A stretch of DNA of 64,000 nt, from contig JALHQH010000002.1 of assembly GCA_022842065.1 (NCBI GenBank), positions 282,199-346,198 of the forward strand. The letters are read 5' to 3'. Every line of letters begins with the position of its first letter. Position 1 is the first letter of the stretch. Below the pieces are notes generated by a model. It made no database searches and was not told where the DNA came from. It saw only the letters and a list, made by a program, of their open reading frames with translations. Position numbers and translations under genes: made by a program. Below, in pieces: positions 34,953 through 43,833 of this stretch. The stretch is from Caldilineaceae bacterium. Lineage in GTDB: Bacteria; Chloroflexota; Anaerolineae; Caldilineales; Caldilineaceae.

Positions 34953-36455
34953 ATGACCACAAATAGTGACATTTCGGTGACGCCGAATGCACGGCTCTTT
35001 CCGCGACTATGGGCGACCAAAGCGGTCTGGAAGCGCGCCTATCAGGTTACCCTGGTGCTGGGCGATGCGCTGATGTTAATCCTGTCCTTTGCGCTGGCAT
35101 ACTGGATGCGTTTTTACACCGATATTCCGATTTTTCAAGAGGTGTCGCCCCGGCTCGTCCACTATGCAAAAATTGTCGTCATCTTAATCCCGGTCTGGTT
35201 GGGCTTATTCGCCCTGTTGCGCTTGTACGACTTTCAATATTTATTGACCGGGACCGCCGAGTATGCCAAGGCCCTCAATGGCTGTACCAGCGGCATGATG
35301 CTGGTGATTATTGCGAGTTTTACGGACCCGCAGTTTGTGATTGCCCGTGGTTGGTTGGTGCTGGCCTGGCTGCTGGCGATCTGTTTTACCTGCACAAATC
35401 GCTGGTTTTTGCGGCGCATTGCCCATGCGCTGCGGGTGCGTGGTTGGTTTGTGACTCCAGCCGTCATTGTGGGCACCAATGCCGAAGCGCTCTCGGTCGC
35501 ACCCCAGTTGTCGACAAGTTTTTTCTCGGGGTTACACGTTTTAGGCTTTATTGATGCAAAAGAGGAAGGCGAAAGTGCGTCTGGTGCGCAGTCGTTACAG
35601 GGGCTGCCGATCCTGGGTTCGCTGGACAAATTAGTGGAGATCGTCAAACGGCATGGCGTCGAAGAGGTGATCATTGCCACCACCGCGCTGCGCCGCCAAC
35701 AGCTCTTGGAGACCGCGCTCCAACTTTCTGGTATGCCGCACGTGAACATGTCGCTCTCGTCTGGGCTCTATGAAATTATGACGACTAGCATGCAGATCCG
35801 CACACGTAACTTTGTGCCGTTAATGAGTTTAAACCGCATTCGGCTCGATCCAATGGAGATGTTGATCAAAACTCTGCTCGATTATACGATCGTGCTGATT
35901 AGCGCGGCCACGTTACTCCCCTTTCTCCTGGTCGTTGCGATCCTGATCAAGTTGGATTCACCCGGCCCCATTTTTTATCGCCGGCGCGTCCTCGGCGTTG
36001 GTGGCAAAGAATTCGATGCCTTTAAGTTTCGCACTATGGTGGTCAACGGCGATGAGGTCTTAGCCAAACATCCCGAATTGTTAGCGGAACTGCAAACAAA
36101 TCATAAACTCAAGGATGATCCCAGAGTAACGCGGCTGGGGCGGTGGCTGCGCCGAACCAGCATTGACGAACTGCCCCAATTCCTGAATGTCGTCCTGGGC
36201 CAGATGAGCCTGGTGGGGCCAAGGATGATTACCCCTGCCGAAGCCGCGTTATATGGCCAGATGAAACATAACCTGTTAACGGTCCGCCCAGGGTTGACCG
36301 GCCTTTGGCAAGTCTCGGGTCGCTCCAATCTTGCCTATGAAGATCGGATGCGGCTAGATATGCATTACATTCGCAACTACAGCCTGTGGCTCGATTTACA
36401 CATTTTATTCTTCCAAACCCCCGCCGTCGTCTTCAAAGGCCGTGGGGCCTACTAA
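34953..36455 (+). CDS. Initiating polyprenyl-phosphate sugar phosphotransferase (WbaP/WcaJ-like)
   Basis: A 500-residue enzyme that should prime glycan synthesis by moving a sugar 1-phosphate from an NDP-sugar to undecaprenyl phosphate. About four N-terminal membrane helices lead into a Rossmann-like middle domain (about 155-260; VIVGTNAEAL). The C-terminal catalytic domain (about 305-500) contains a reentrant helix, then SPGPIFYRRRVLG, FKFRTM, RRTSIDELPQFLNV, MSLVGPR, RPGLTGLWQVSGR and a final LDLHILF. These are all hallmarks of polyprenyl glycosylphosphotransferases. AAGGA seven bases before the ATG at 34953 decides the start. It defines the locus as a lipid-linked repeat-unit pathway. Confidence 0.93.
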   Translation: MTTNSDISVTPNARLFPRLWATKAVWKRAYQVTLVLGDALMLILSFALAYWMRFYTDIPIFQEVSPRLVHYAKIVVILIPVWLGLFALLRLYDFQYLLTGTAEYAKALNGCTSGMMLVIIASFTDPQFVIARGWLVLAWLLAICFTCTNRWFLRRIAHALRVRGWFVTPAVIVGTNAEALSVAPQLSTSFFSGLHVLGFIDAKEEGESASGAQSLQGLPILGSLDKLVEIVKRHGVEEVIIATTALRRQQLLETALQLSGMPHVNMSLSSGLYEIMTTSMQIRTRNFVPLMSLNRIRLDPMEMLIKTLLDYTIVLISAATLLPFLLVVAILIKLDSPGPIFYRRRVLGVGGKEFDAFKFRTMVVNGDEVLAKHPELLAELQTNHKLKDDPRVTRLGRWLRRTSIDELPQFLNVVLGQMSLVGPRMITPAEAALYGQMKHNLLTVRPGLTGLWQVSGRSNLAYEDRMRLDMHYIRNYSLWLDLHILFFQTPAVVFKGRGAY

Positions 36456-36548
36456 GGGCAAATATGCCAAGGTCCAGGCCACCAGGGCATAGATCCCGAT
36501 ATAGACTCAGTCTCTTTCCAAATATCGACCAAAGAGAGGTGCGCAACG

Positions 36549-37343
36549 ATGAAGGCCCTGATTCTGGCTGCCGGCAAAGGGACCCGCTTGCAACAACTGA
36601 CGGCAACTTGCCCCAAACCCATGCTCCCAGTGGGTGGCAAACCTTTATTGGAGCAGTTGGTGACTTGGCTAGCTGCTCATGGAATTACCCAAATCGCCAT
36701 GAATCTGCATCATTTACCGGCAGTGATCACCAACTATTTTGGCGATGGGCAGAGCCGGGGGGTAGCCATTACCTATGCCTATGAAGCAGAATTGCTGGGC
36801 ACGGCAGGCGCCGCCAAACGGTTACAAACCTTTTTTGATGAACCATTTGTGGTGATCTACGGCGATGGCTACACCAATCTTGATCTAAACCGGTTCATTC
36901 ACTTTCATCAGCAGCAACAAAAGAGCTGGCCGAAGCTGCTGGCAAGCCTGGTGCTCTATCGAGTGCCCAATCCAACCGAATGTGGCCTGGTGGCAGTGGA
37001 TCGGCAGGGCCTTATCACCCGCTTTGTCGAAAAACCCCCACCCGCCGCCGTCTTTACGAATCTGGCCAGCGCCGGGATCTTCATTTGTGAGCCGGCGATT
37101 TTGGATTTTGTGCCGGCAAATAGGGTGTACGATTTCGGGCGGGATCTCTTTCCGGTGCTGCTCCAGCAAGGGTTACTGCTTGCGGCGCAACCCTTGGCCG
37201 CAGCTGAGTTTTTAGTCGATATTGGCACGCCCGCCGGCTACCAACGGGCGCAACTGCTTGCGCAAGGTGGATTCAGGCCGAGTAAGCCCATGACACAGAT
37301 TGTAGGCATTTATGATCATTACACAGACGCCATTGCGGATTAG
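36549..37343 (+). CDS. hddC: Nucleotidyltransferase, likely D-glycero-D-manno-heptose 1-phosphate guanylyltransferase
   Basis: A 264-residue GT-A-fold nucleotidyltransferase. The signature is [14 protein letters not shown] near 4-17 with [16 protein letters not shown] near 21-36, and [11 protein letters not shown] near 101-111 gives the metal Asp. Close relatives are mannose-1-phosphate guanylyltransferases. The heptose assignment rests mainly on the next two genes, which are the heptose kinase and isomerase. It overlaps hddA by 32 bases, an unusually long coupling overlap. GAGAGGTG precedes the ATG. Other NDP-hexose products remain possible. Confidence 0.8.
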   Translation: MKALILAAGKGTRLQQLTATCPKPMLPVGGKPLLEQLVTWLAAHGITQIAMNLHHLPAVITNYFGDGQSRGVAITYAYEAELLGTAGAAKRLQTFFDEPFVVIYGDGYTNLDLNRFIHFHQQQQKSWPKLLASLVLYRVPNPTECGLVAVDRQGLITRFVEKPPPAAVFTNLASAGIFICEPAILDFVPANRVYDFGRDLFPVLLQQGLLLAAQPLAAAEFLVDIGTPAGYQRAQLLAQGGFRPSKPMTQIVGIYDHYTDAIAD

Positions 37344-38292
37344 CTTTTTTGGGGGTGGCACCGATTTTCGTGACTTCTTCCAGCAAGAGGAAGGGTGGGT
37401 GCTGAGTTCGGCGATTGACAAATATATTTATGTCACGATCAAAAAACGATTTGATCATAAAATTCGGGTTGGCTATTCGCAGACTGAATTGGTCGATCAT
37501 ATTGATGAGCTGCAACACGAATTGGTGCGCGAGAGCCTCCGCAAAACAGGCATTACCCAGGGCGTTGAAATCTCGACCATGGCGGATATCCCCTCCGAAG
37601 GCTCTGGGCTCGGCTCGTCCAGCACCGTTACGGTGGGTCTGCTAAACGCGCTCTATGCCTATGGTGGCACCCCAGTCGGTCACGAACAATTGGCCCGCGA
37701 AGCATGTGAAATTGAAATTGATGTGCTGGGCAAGCCAATCGGCGTGCAAGATCAATATATTGCGGCGTATGGCGGGCAACGCTTTATTCACTTTCTCCAA
37801 AATAACTGCATCACGGTTACCCATTTACGCCTAAATGACCAGTTGCGCCGGAAGCTAAACCAAAACCTCCTCTTATTTTATACCAATATTACGCGCAAGG
37901 CGGAAAGCGTTCTGACCGAGCAGGTCCAGAAGATGGCTGAACACCACGCCGTGCTGCACGCGATGAAAGGCTTGGCCTGCCAGGCCAGGGCCGCGATCGA
38001 AGCCGGGGAACTGGATGAATTAGGCTATTTGTTGGATCAAAGCTGGCAGCTAAAAAAACAACTGGCGAGTGGGATCAGTAACGCGTTTATTGATGAACTC
38101 TACCACACCGCCCGGCAAGCCGGGGCATTGGGCGGCAAGATTACCGGTGCCGGCGGCGGCGGTTTCTTGCTCCTCTACTGCCCCCGCGAAAAACAAGATG
38201 CCCTGCGCACCGCCCTCTCCGCATTACCAGAGTTGCCCTTTCACCTGGAGCGGGATGGCAGCAAAGTCATCTTTCACTATCGACGCGAATGA
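37312..38292 (+). CDS. hddA: D-glycero-D-manno-heptose 7-phosphate kinase (GHMP family)
   Basis: A 326-residue GHMP kinase that should phosphorylate heptose 7-phosphate at C1. The N-terminus [19 protein letters not shown] is typical of HddA-type sugar kinases. The ATP-binding glycine-rich loop is [13 protein letters not shown] near 94-106, and the C-terminal GHMP motif is [14 protein letters not shown] near 276-289. Related GHMP enzymes act on fucose or other sugars, but the adjacent gmhA makes the heptose route the best reading. The start lies inside hddC, out of frame. A 180-bp gap with a strong inverted repeat separates it from gmhA. Confidence 0.85.
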   Translation: MIITQTPLRISFFGGGTDFRDFFQQEEGWVLSSAIDKYIYVTIKKRFDHKIRVGYSQTELVDHIDELQHELVRESLRKTGITQGVEISTMADIPSEGSGLGSSSTVTVGLLNALYAYGGTPVGHEQLAREACEIEIDVLGKPIGVQDQYIAAYGGQRFIHFLQNNCITVTHLRLNDQLRRKLNQNLLLFYTNITRKAESVLTEQVQKMAEHHAVLHAMKGLACQARAAIEAGELDELGYLLDQSWQLKKQLASGISNAFIDELYHTARQAGALGGKITGAGGGGFLLLYCPREKQDALRTALSALPELPFHLERDGSKVIFHYRRE

Positions 38293-38321
38293 CAGTGTCA
38301 CCGATGGTTAAGGCAGGTTGG

Positions 38322-38418
38322 GAGGGGGTAGAGACGCGGATATAAAAAACGCGGATTGAGGAGGCGCGGAGGGGATCACCTGAATCCGCGCCACCTCAAT
38401 CCGTGCCTCTACCCCCTC
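38322..38418. repeat. 97-bp inverted repeat between hddA and gmhA
   Basis: Outer arms GAGGGGGTAGAG and CTCTACCCCCTC pair exactly. Inner arms GCGGATTGAGGAGGCGCGGA (38351-38370) and TCCGCGCCACCTCAATCCG (38385-38403) pair with one mismatch. The left side has an extra copy of the ACGCGGAT unit, producing an asymmetric bulge. Confidence 0.7.
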
Positions 38419-38472
38419 TATCCGCTAGTTTAACGTGGTTGGCGACTGTTCACTGACGAAAGGATTTACGCG

Positions 38473-39072
38473 ATGCGCAATCAATACCGAACTTATATTG
38501 CGGACGTTCAACATACATTGGACTTACTGCCGTGGGCGTTAATCGAAGAGATGGTGGACCAACTGCAGCGCGCCCGCCTGAGCGGAAAGCAGATTTTCAT
38601 TATTGGCAATGGCGGCAGTGCGGCCACCGCATCACATTTTGCGTGTGATTTGGGGAAAAATATTGTTGCGCCCCACCTGCCGCGCGTCCGCGTCCAGTCG
38701 CTCACGGATAATATGGCTTTCTTTTCCGCCTGTGCCAATGATTATGGCTATGAAAGCGTCTTTGCCGAACAATTAGCCAATCTACTCCAGCCCAACGATC
38801 TTGTCATTGCGATTTCGGCCAGCGGCAACTCCCTGAATATCCTGAAAGCAATTGAATTTGCCAAAAAATGTCAGGCCTTTACAATTGGTTGGAGTGGTTA
38901 CGCCGGTGGCAAATTGGCGCAGCTTGCCGATCTGGCCATTGTCGTGCCGAATGATTGCATCGAACAAATCGAAGATGTACATATGATATTGGCACATATG
39001 GTCACCGTTGCGTTGCGACAAGCCGCCAACGCCGTCTATGTACAGGCCGACCTGTACCATTCATCCATCTAA
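38473..39072 (+). CDS. gmhA: Sedoheptulose 7-phosphate isomerase (SIS domain)
   Basis: A 199-residue SIS-domain enzyme matching GmhA in length and motifs. It converts sedoheptulose 7-phosphate to D-glycero-D-manno-heptose 7-phosphate, the first step of the GDP-heptose pathway. IFIIGNGGSAATASHFACDL near 38-57 is the family signature, and VIAISASGNSLNILKAIEF near 112-130 forms the second half of the phosphate site. GAAAGGA precedes the ATG. The phosphatase gmhB, which removes the C7 phosphate between HddA and HddC, is not in the window. The next gene follows after six bases. Confidence 0.9.
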   Translation: MRNQYRTYIADVQHTLDLLPWALIEEMVDQLQRARLSGKQIFIIGNGGSAATASHFACDLGKNIVAPHLPRVRVQSLTDNMAFFSACANDYGYESVFAEQLANLLQPNDLVIAISASGNSLNILKAIEFAKKCQAFTIGWSGYAGGKLAQLADLAIVVPNDCIEQIEDVHMILAHMVTVALRQAANAVYVQADLYHSSI

Positions 39073-39078
39073 TCAACC

Positions 39079-41592
39079 ATGACAGATTCTACAACGCACA
39101 CAACTTGTCCACTACTGGGACTGGCTGTTGACCGCACCGTGATGTTGGGTGAGCCGACACCAGATCACCGCTGTTATGGACAGCACCCGCTTGCCGCGCC
39201 GACGACGGCCTGTCAAAAAACCTTTTGCCTTGGTGCCGACTACATCAAGTGTGCAACCTATCAAGTTGCCCAGGCGATCCCGGCCCATTATCAGATCACG
39301 CAGCCACCAAGAGCACGCGGGCGGTTAAAACGCTGGCCCGTCCTGTTGACCTTGGGCTCCGTTAGTTTACTCGGCTGTCTACTCTTGGTCGCCAGCTTTT
39401 TTAGCCCGCTCCGGCTGCGCCTTTTTGCACTCTTACCGCTGCCGCTTGAGCGCTTGGTGGCAGCTAGCCCATTCGGCGCGCCGGCAACTAACCAGGAAGC
39501 GCTGCCCGCCCCGCTGGCGGTTACCCTGCTGCTGACGCCAACGCTGACGTCCCCCAGTTTAGCTTCTCCCAGTTTAACATCCGCCAGTTTAACATCCAAC
39601 ATCACCCCTACACCATTGCCGATCGTAACACCAATCTCCACGACTGCGCCGGGCACCCCATCAGTACCCACCGCGCGGGCCGGCAACAAACGCTTCGCGA
39701 CGCCCACGGCTGAACCAGGCGGCCAGGTCATTCAACTGGGGCCAAGCGCGGGTAATGCCGGCTGGTGGAAGGATCCCGATAGTCAGCGCAACCATTTGGG
39801 CGATTCCTATCTCTATGCGGGAGCCTATGGTGGCGAAACCTTTATCGCCACCGTCCGTTTTGACTTGACACGAGTGGCAAGAGGGGCACCGATTCGCCAG
39901 GCGCAGTTACGGTTGACAGGGTTGCGCCAAGCCCAATTTCAAGCCGAGGCCGAGGGGATCTGGTTAGTCCAGTTGCTGCCCCAAAGCTCAATCGAATTCC
40001 TCGAGTCAGCCGATTATTTAACGATGCTCAGTGCGCCGGCCGCCATGCCGCTCTTTCCGCCGCTTAGTGCCAGCGACTTGGCCCCAAATCGGGTTAACGA
40101 GTGGGACTTTGATGAGGCAACCCGCCTGTGGTTAGAAAAGCAGCTCCTGGATGGCGCGACCACGCTGACCATTCGCATCCAGGCCTCCATCCAACAGGGC
40201 GAAGCGCTCTTTGCGTGGGATAGCGGTTTGGGCGCAGAAACCCAAGGCGACGCCCCCACTTTGCTCTTGAGTTTGGGCCTGCCGCCGCCAACCCCGCCCA
40301 TCCTGCCCACGCGCCCCCTGATTGTGGCAACGCTTACCCCGATTCCGCAAGATGTCTTAACCGTTGTCGCCTTTGCCAATACAGCAACCGCGGTCGCGGT
40401 AACCACCGGCACCTACACCCCCGTGCCCTATGCCGTTGTCACACCGACGCCGTACCCAGGAAATCTGGCAACGGTGCAGGCCGTAGCGCTTGCGTTCCGA
40501 TTACCGCCGGTGATTTTGCATACGCCCACCCCCTTCAGTCCCTTGATCGAAGCGCGCAATGCCGAGTATGCCACCGCGGTGGCCTTAACGACCGGCACTT
40601 TTACCCCAATCCCGACCGAATATGTCACGCCCATGCTGATTGCACCATCACCACCGGCAGAAAATGTAGCCACCGCCGCCGCGCGTGTGGTGGCCGCAAC
40701 GGCCGTTGCGGCCAGTGGTGCGCCCACGCCAACCCCGCTTCCTTATAACGCGGTCATTGCCGTCTATGTGTACGCCACCCCAGTCCCAGAGAATGCGGCC
40801 ACCGCGATCGCCGTGGCCATGCTGGCAACCGACTCGGCCAAGGTCGATGGGACGCCCACCCCGCTGCCCTGGCATGGGATTATCATTACCGCGGTGCCGA
40901 CGCCAACCGAAATTCCCCCCCCCACGGCAACACCTTTGCCACTGTTGCAATCCGTGACCGAGTTTACGCCGACCCCAACCCCACCAGCCCAACTCATTAC
41001 ACCGGACACCCTGCCTGAGTATTTGCGCAATAAGATCATCTTCAAAACCAATCGTAATGGCGCGGAAGAGGTCTATGCCCTTGATCCAGCCACCAGCGAG
41101 CTTTACCGCATCAACGAGCGTTGGGTTTTCCCGTTGGCGCAGCAGCGCATGGGCATCGCCCCCGATGGTCAACAGCAAGCAATTGTCCACGATGCTTCTG
41201 ATCGGACCAAACAGATCCACCTGCGCTCCTTGGCGCATAACACAGTGCGCCAAATTACGGCGCTCACTGGGGCCGGCACTGGACGCGTGGCGATCAACTA
41301 TGATCCGGATTGGTCACCCAAAGGTGATTTGATTGTTTTTGTGAGCACGAACAGTGGAAACGACGAAATTTACACCGTGACGGTGGATGGGGCGATTCTC
41401 ACCCAATTGACGATGAACAGCTACGAATGGGATAAACATCCCAGTTGGTCACCTGATGGCAATCAGATTGTCTTTTTCTCAAACCGCGAAAGTGGGCGCC
41501 GCCAATTGTGGCTTATGAATGCCGATGGCTCGGGCCAACGCAATCTGAGTAATAATGAGTATGAAGATTGGGATCCCATCTGGATTCGATAA
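39079..41592 (+). CDS. Large surface protein: Cys-motif, TM, DNRLRE-like domain, Pro/Thr repeats, TolB-like propeller
   Basis: An 837-residue mosaic protein. The cytoplasmic N-terminus holds a cysteine pattern (Cys10, 32, 45, 50, 58; CPLLGL, HRCY, FCLGADYIKC) that I associate with Chloroflexota proteins. A membrane helix follows (about 86-108). Outside lie a beta-rich DNRLRE-like domain (about 213-385) and a Pro/Thr/Ala-rich region (about 385-655) built of degenerate 40-50-residue repeats of the ATAVAxTTGTxTPxP type. Last come WD40-like PD40 blades (about 655-837), two of them clear (PDWSPKGDLIVFVS, PSWSPDGNQIVFFS). It follows gmhA by six bases. A role in anchoring or sensing the surface polymer is plausible; no enzymatic site is seen. 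Confidence 0.75.
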   Translation: MTDSTTHTTCPLLGLAVDRTVMLGEPTPDHRCYGQHPLAAPTTACQKTFCLGADYIKCATYQVAQAIPAHYQITQPPRARGRLKRWPVLLTLGSVSLLGCLLLVASFFSPLRLRLFALLPLPLERLVAASPFGAPATNQEALPAPLAVTLLLTPTLTSPSLASPSLTSASLTSNITPTPLPIVTPISTTAPGTPSVPTARAGNKRFATPTAEPGGQVIQLGPSAGNAGWWKDPDSQRNHLGDSYLYAGAYGGETFIATVRFDLTRVARGAPIRQAQLRLTGLRQAQFQAEAEGIWLVQLLPQSSIEFLESADYLTMLSAPAAMPLFPPLSASDLAPNRVNEWDFDEATRLWLEKQLLDGATTLTIRIQASIQQGEALFAWDSGLGAETQGDAPTLLLSLGLPPPTPPILPTRPLIVATLTPIPQDVLTVVAFANTATAVAVTTGTYTPVPYAVVTPTPYPGNLATVQAVALAFRLPPVILHTPTPFSPLIEARNAEYATAVALTTGTFTPIPTEYVTPMLIAPSPPAENVATAAARVVAATAVAASGAPTPTPLPYNAVIAVYVYATPVPENAATAIAVAMLATDSAKVDGTPTPLPWHGIIITAVPTPTEIPPPTATPLPLLQSVTEFTPTPTPPAQLITPDTLPEYLRNKIIFKTNRNGAEEVYALDPATSELYRINERWVFPLAQQRMGIAPDGQQQAIVHDASDRTKQIHLRSLAHNTVRQITALTGAGTGRVAINYDPDWSPKGDLIVFVSTNSGNDEIYTVTVDGAILTQLTMNSYEWDKHPSWSPDGNQIVFFSNRESGRRQLWLMNADGSGQRNLSNNEYEDWDPIWIR

Positions 41593-41644
41593 ATTGCCGA
41601 TGAGGCCCCAGCGCAGTTAAAGTGAAGGCAAAGGGAAACAAATC

Positions 41645-43303
41645 ATGGAAAGTATTGAACTGACGACATTACTACGCCCACTTCGTCGTTGGTGGTGGTT
41701 GGTTTTGGCCGGTGCGCTCCTCGCGGGCATCTCTAGTTTCGCCTATGTAAACCAACAGCCGCCAAGGTATGTTTCACGGACCACGCTCATGGTGGGGTCC
41801 GTGATTACCGACCCCAATCCGAGTGGCACCGAGATTAGTTTGGCCCAACAGTTGGCGCGCACTTATGCCGATATTGCGAAACGGGAACCGTTACGGCTGG
41901 CGACGATGGCCGCATTGGGGCTTGAAACATTACCCGACTATGCGGTCCAAGTCTTGCCCAATACCCAAATCATTGAAATTCAGGTCTTTGCCGGCAATCC
42001 ACAGCTGATCTATACGGTCGCGACCGCGTTAGCCGAACAGTTGATCTTGCAAGGGCCGGCGGGGCGTGAGCAGCAAGAGCGTGACCAGTTCGTGGAAGCA
42101 GAATTGTCAGAGTTACAGACCAGTATCACCGAGACTCGCAATGAAATCCGCCAAAAGCAACAAGAGCTATCCACCCTGTTTAGTGCCCGGGAAATTGAGC
42201 GAACGCAAAGCCTGATTGGCGCGTTGGAAGGCAAGTTGACTTCACAACAGGCCAACTATGCCGCCCTGTTGGCCACAACGCAACAGGGGGCATCAAACAT
42301 TCTGACCATTCTGGAACCGGCCAATCTGCCCACCAGGCCGATTAACGCGCAGCTCACCCTCAACGTACTGATTGCGGTTTTGCTGGGTGTTGTGCTAGCC
42401 GCGGTGGGGGCCTACCTGATCGAATTTCTGGATGATTCCTTTAAGAGTGCCGAGGAAGCACAAGAGCTCTTTAAAGCACCTATTCTGACCTCCGTGCCCA
42501 CCCTGAGTAGCCGCACCGCCGAGGAGAAGGTCGTCATGCTCAAAGAGACGCCGGTGCTTGGCATGGAGGCCTATCGTTTGTTACGCGTCAATCTCGAATT
42601 TACGGCCATTGACCAGCCACTGAAACTGCTTGTGGTTGCAGGGACCTCTGCCCAAGACGGGAAGTCACTAACGGCGGCCAATTTGGCCGCCGCCTATGCC
42701 CGGGCCGGCAAACGGGTAACGCTCGTTGACGCCGATCTCCATCGTCCATCGCAGCAGCGCCTCTTTAAGCTGACCAATAACCGCGGCCTAACGACCGCAT
42801 TATTTAGCGATGAATTTCCCCTGGAAAGTCTACTCCAGGCCACCGCCATTGCGCGCTTACATCTATTGACCGCTGGCCCCCTACCGCCCAACCCCGGCGA
42901 ACTACTTGGTTCCAAACGGATGCAAGGCATTCTGGCCAAGTTAAAAGAGACGGCGGATCTGGTCATTATTGATAGTCCGCCCTTAGCGACCGTTACCGAT
43001 GGGATTGTGCTGGCCACCCAAGCCGATGGGGTCATCATGGTGGTACGCGCCGGTAAAACACGGCGCACGCGCGCACACCGGGCCCAAGCCGCGCTGAGCC
43101 AGGTCAAAGCGCGGCTTCTCGGGATCGTGTACAACGGCGCCACCATCAGAGATAGCGAATACCGGGCTGATTATGGTTATTATCGCCACTTTGCCAATGG
43201 ATCTGCCGCGGCGGCAAAGATCATCGCGCCGGATTTTGAGTTAACCCCGCAAAAAACGAACGGGAGCGCAACCCCACCAAAAGCCAAAAATACGGCAGGG
43301 TAG
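41645..43303 (+). CDS. Polysaccharide co-polymerase / bacterial tyrosine autokinase (Wzc/CpsCD-like)
   Basis: A 552-residue fusion that controls chain length and export of the polymer. The N-terminal Wzz domain has membrane helices at about 17-35 and 238-260 flanking an external coiled-coil region (about 145-205). The cytoplasmic kinase has Walker A GTSAQDGKS at 333-341, Walker A' VDADLHRP at 361-368 and Walker B LVIIDSPP at 439-446. A small tyrosine cluster (Tyr506, 510, 512, 513) is the likely autophosphorylation site. Final residues are Lys/Ala/Asn-rich. It closes the co-directional block and is followed directly by a terminator-like hairpin. Confidence 0.92.
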   Translation: MESIELTTLLRPLRRWWWLVLAGALLAGISSFAYVNQQPPRYVSRTTLMVGSVITDPNPSGTEISLAQQLARTYADIAKREPLRLATMAALGLETLPDYAVQVLPNTQIIEIQVFAGNPQLIYTVATALAEQLILQGPAGREQQERDQFVEAELSELQTSITETRNEIRQKQQELSTLFSAREIERTQSLIGALEGKLTSQQANYAALLATTQQGASNILTILEPANLPTRPINAQLTLNVLIAVLLGVVLAAVGAYLIEFLDDSFKSAEEAQELFKAPILTSVPTLSSRTAEEKVVMLKETPVLGMEAYRLLRVNLEFTAIDQPLKLLVVAGTSAQDGKSLTAANLAAAYARAGKRVTLVDADLHRPSQQRLFKLTNNRGLTTALFSDEFPLESLLQATAIARLHLLTAGPLPPNPGELLGSKRMQGILAKLKETADLVIIDSPPLATVTDGIVLATQADGVIMVVRAGKTRRTRAHRAQAALSQVKARLLGIVYNGATIRDSEYRADYGYYRHFANGSAAAAKIIAPDFELTPQKTNGSATPPKAKNTAG

Positions 43304-43335
43304 TCGCGTGGTCTAAATGACACGACCCCTTTTTT
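43303..43335 (+). terminator. Putative intrinsic terminator at the end of the glycan block
   Basis: GTCGCGTG and CACGAC form a short bulged stem starting at the last base of the stop codon, with a ten-base loop. The sequence CCCC and a six-T run (43330-43335) follow. The stem is weak, but the position after the last gene of the block and the T-run support termination. Confidence 0.45.
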
Positions 43336-43571
43336 CATCATTGCGCCAGGGCCTGACTGGAAAATTGAGACATCCACCATACTTTGTGAGACATACAATG
43401 CCATTTATTCGTGTTACAGTTTAGTCAGCAGATTGTCAGCAGATTGCAAGAATGATCCAAATAGGACTTAGCGCAGTCAGTCACAAAAGCTTGCTGCAGT
43501 ACTGTACGTAAAGTTGTTTGTCATTGTGCGCGTACAAACGGTGGCGCGATCACAGCCAGAAAGTTGGTAAA

Positions 43572-43820
43572 ATGATCTTATTCCTTTTGTGGGTCTATTT
43601 ATGCTTAACCGTTTTGGCGGCCATCTTCGTTTATGGCACTTGTGTTGCAGCAGGATATGCGGATCAAATGATGCGCGCGCTCAATATGACCGCAACACCC
43701 ATCGCTGGTGATCTGCAAACAACGGAGCGGACAAAAACTTCCCCCCAATCCACAGGCACCCCACAATTCGCCGATACGCATGGCACGGCACCGCGGCCGC
43801 GGTTAAGTTGGAGAACGTGA
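43572..43820 (+). CDS. Possible small membrane protein
   Basis: An 82-residue frame with one hydrophobic segment at its start (MILFLLWVYLCLTVLAAIFVYG) and a polar Thr/Pro-rich tail, in the 530-bp gap after the tyrosine kinase. A TTG at 43518 would add 18 residues. Codon use is not clearly coding, the ribosome site is weak, and I recognise no family. It may be a genuine single-pass peptide or chance. The rest of the gap (43336-43571) shows only an 11-nt tandem repeat (43424-43445). Confidence 0.3.
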   Translation: MILFLLWVYLCLTVLAAIFVYGTCVAAGYADQMMRALNMTATPIAGDLQTTERTKTSPQSTGTPQFADTHGTAPRPRLSWRT

Positions 43821-43833
43821 AGCCGCGGCCCAT

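Noticed and set aside
40648..41253. 201-codon antisense open frame over the Pro/Thr repeats of the surface protein
   Set aside because: Gly/Trp-rich reverse complement of the repeat region; not credible as a gene.
43424..43445. Two tandem copies of GTCAGCAGATT
   Set aside because: Too short and isolated to call a repeat element or operator.
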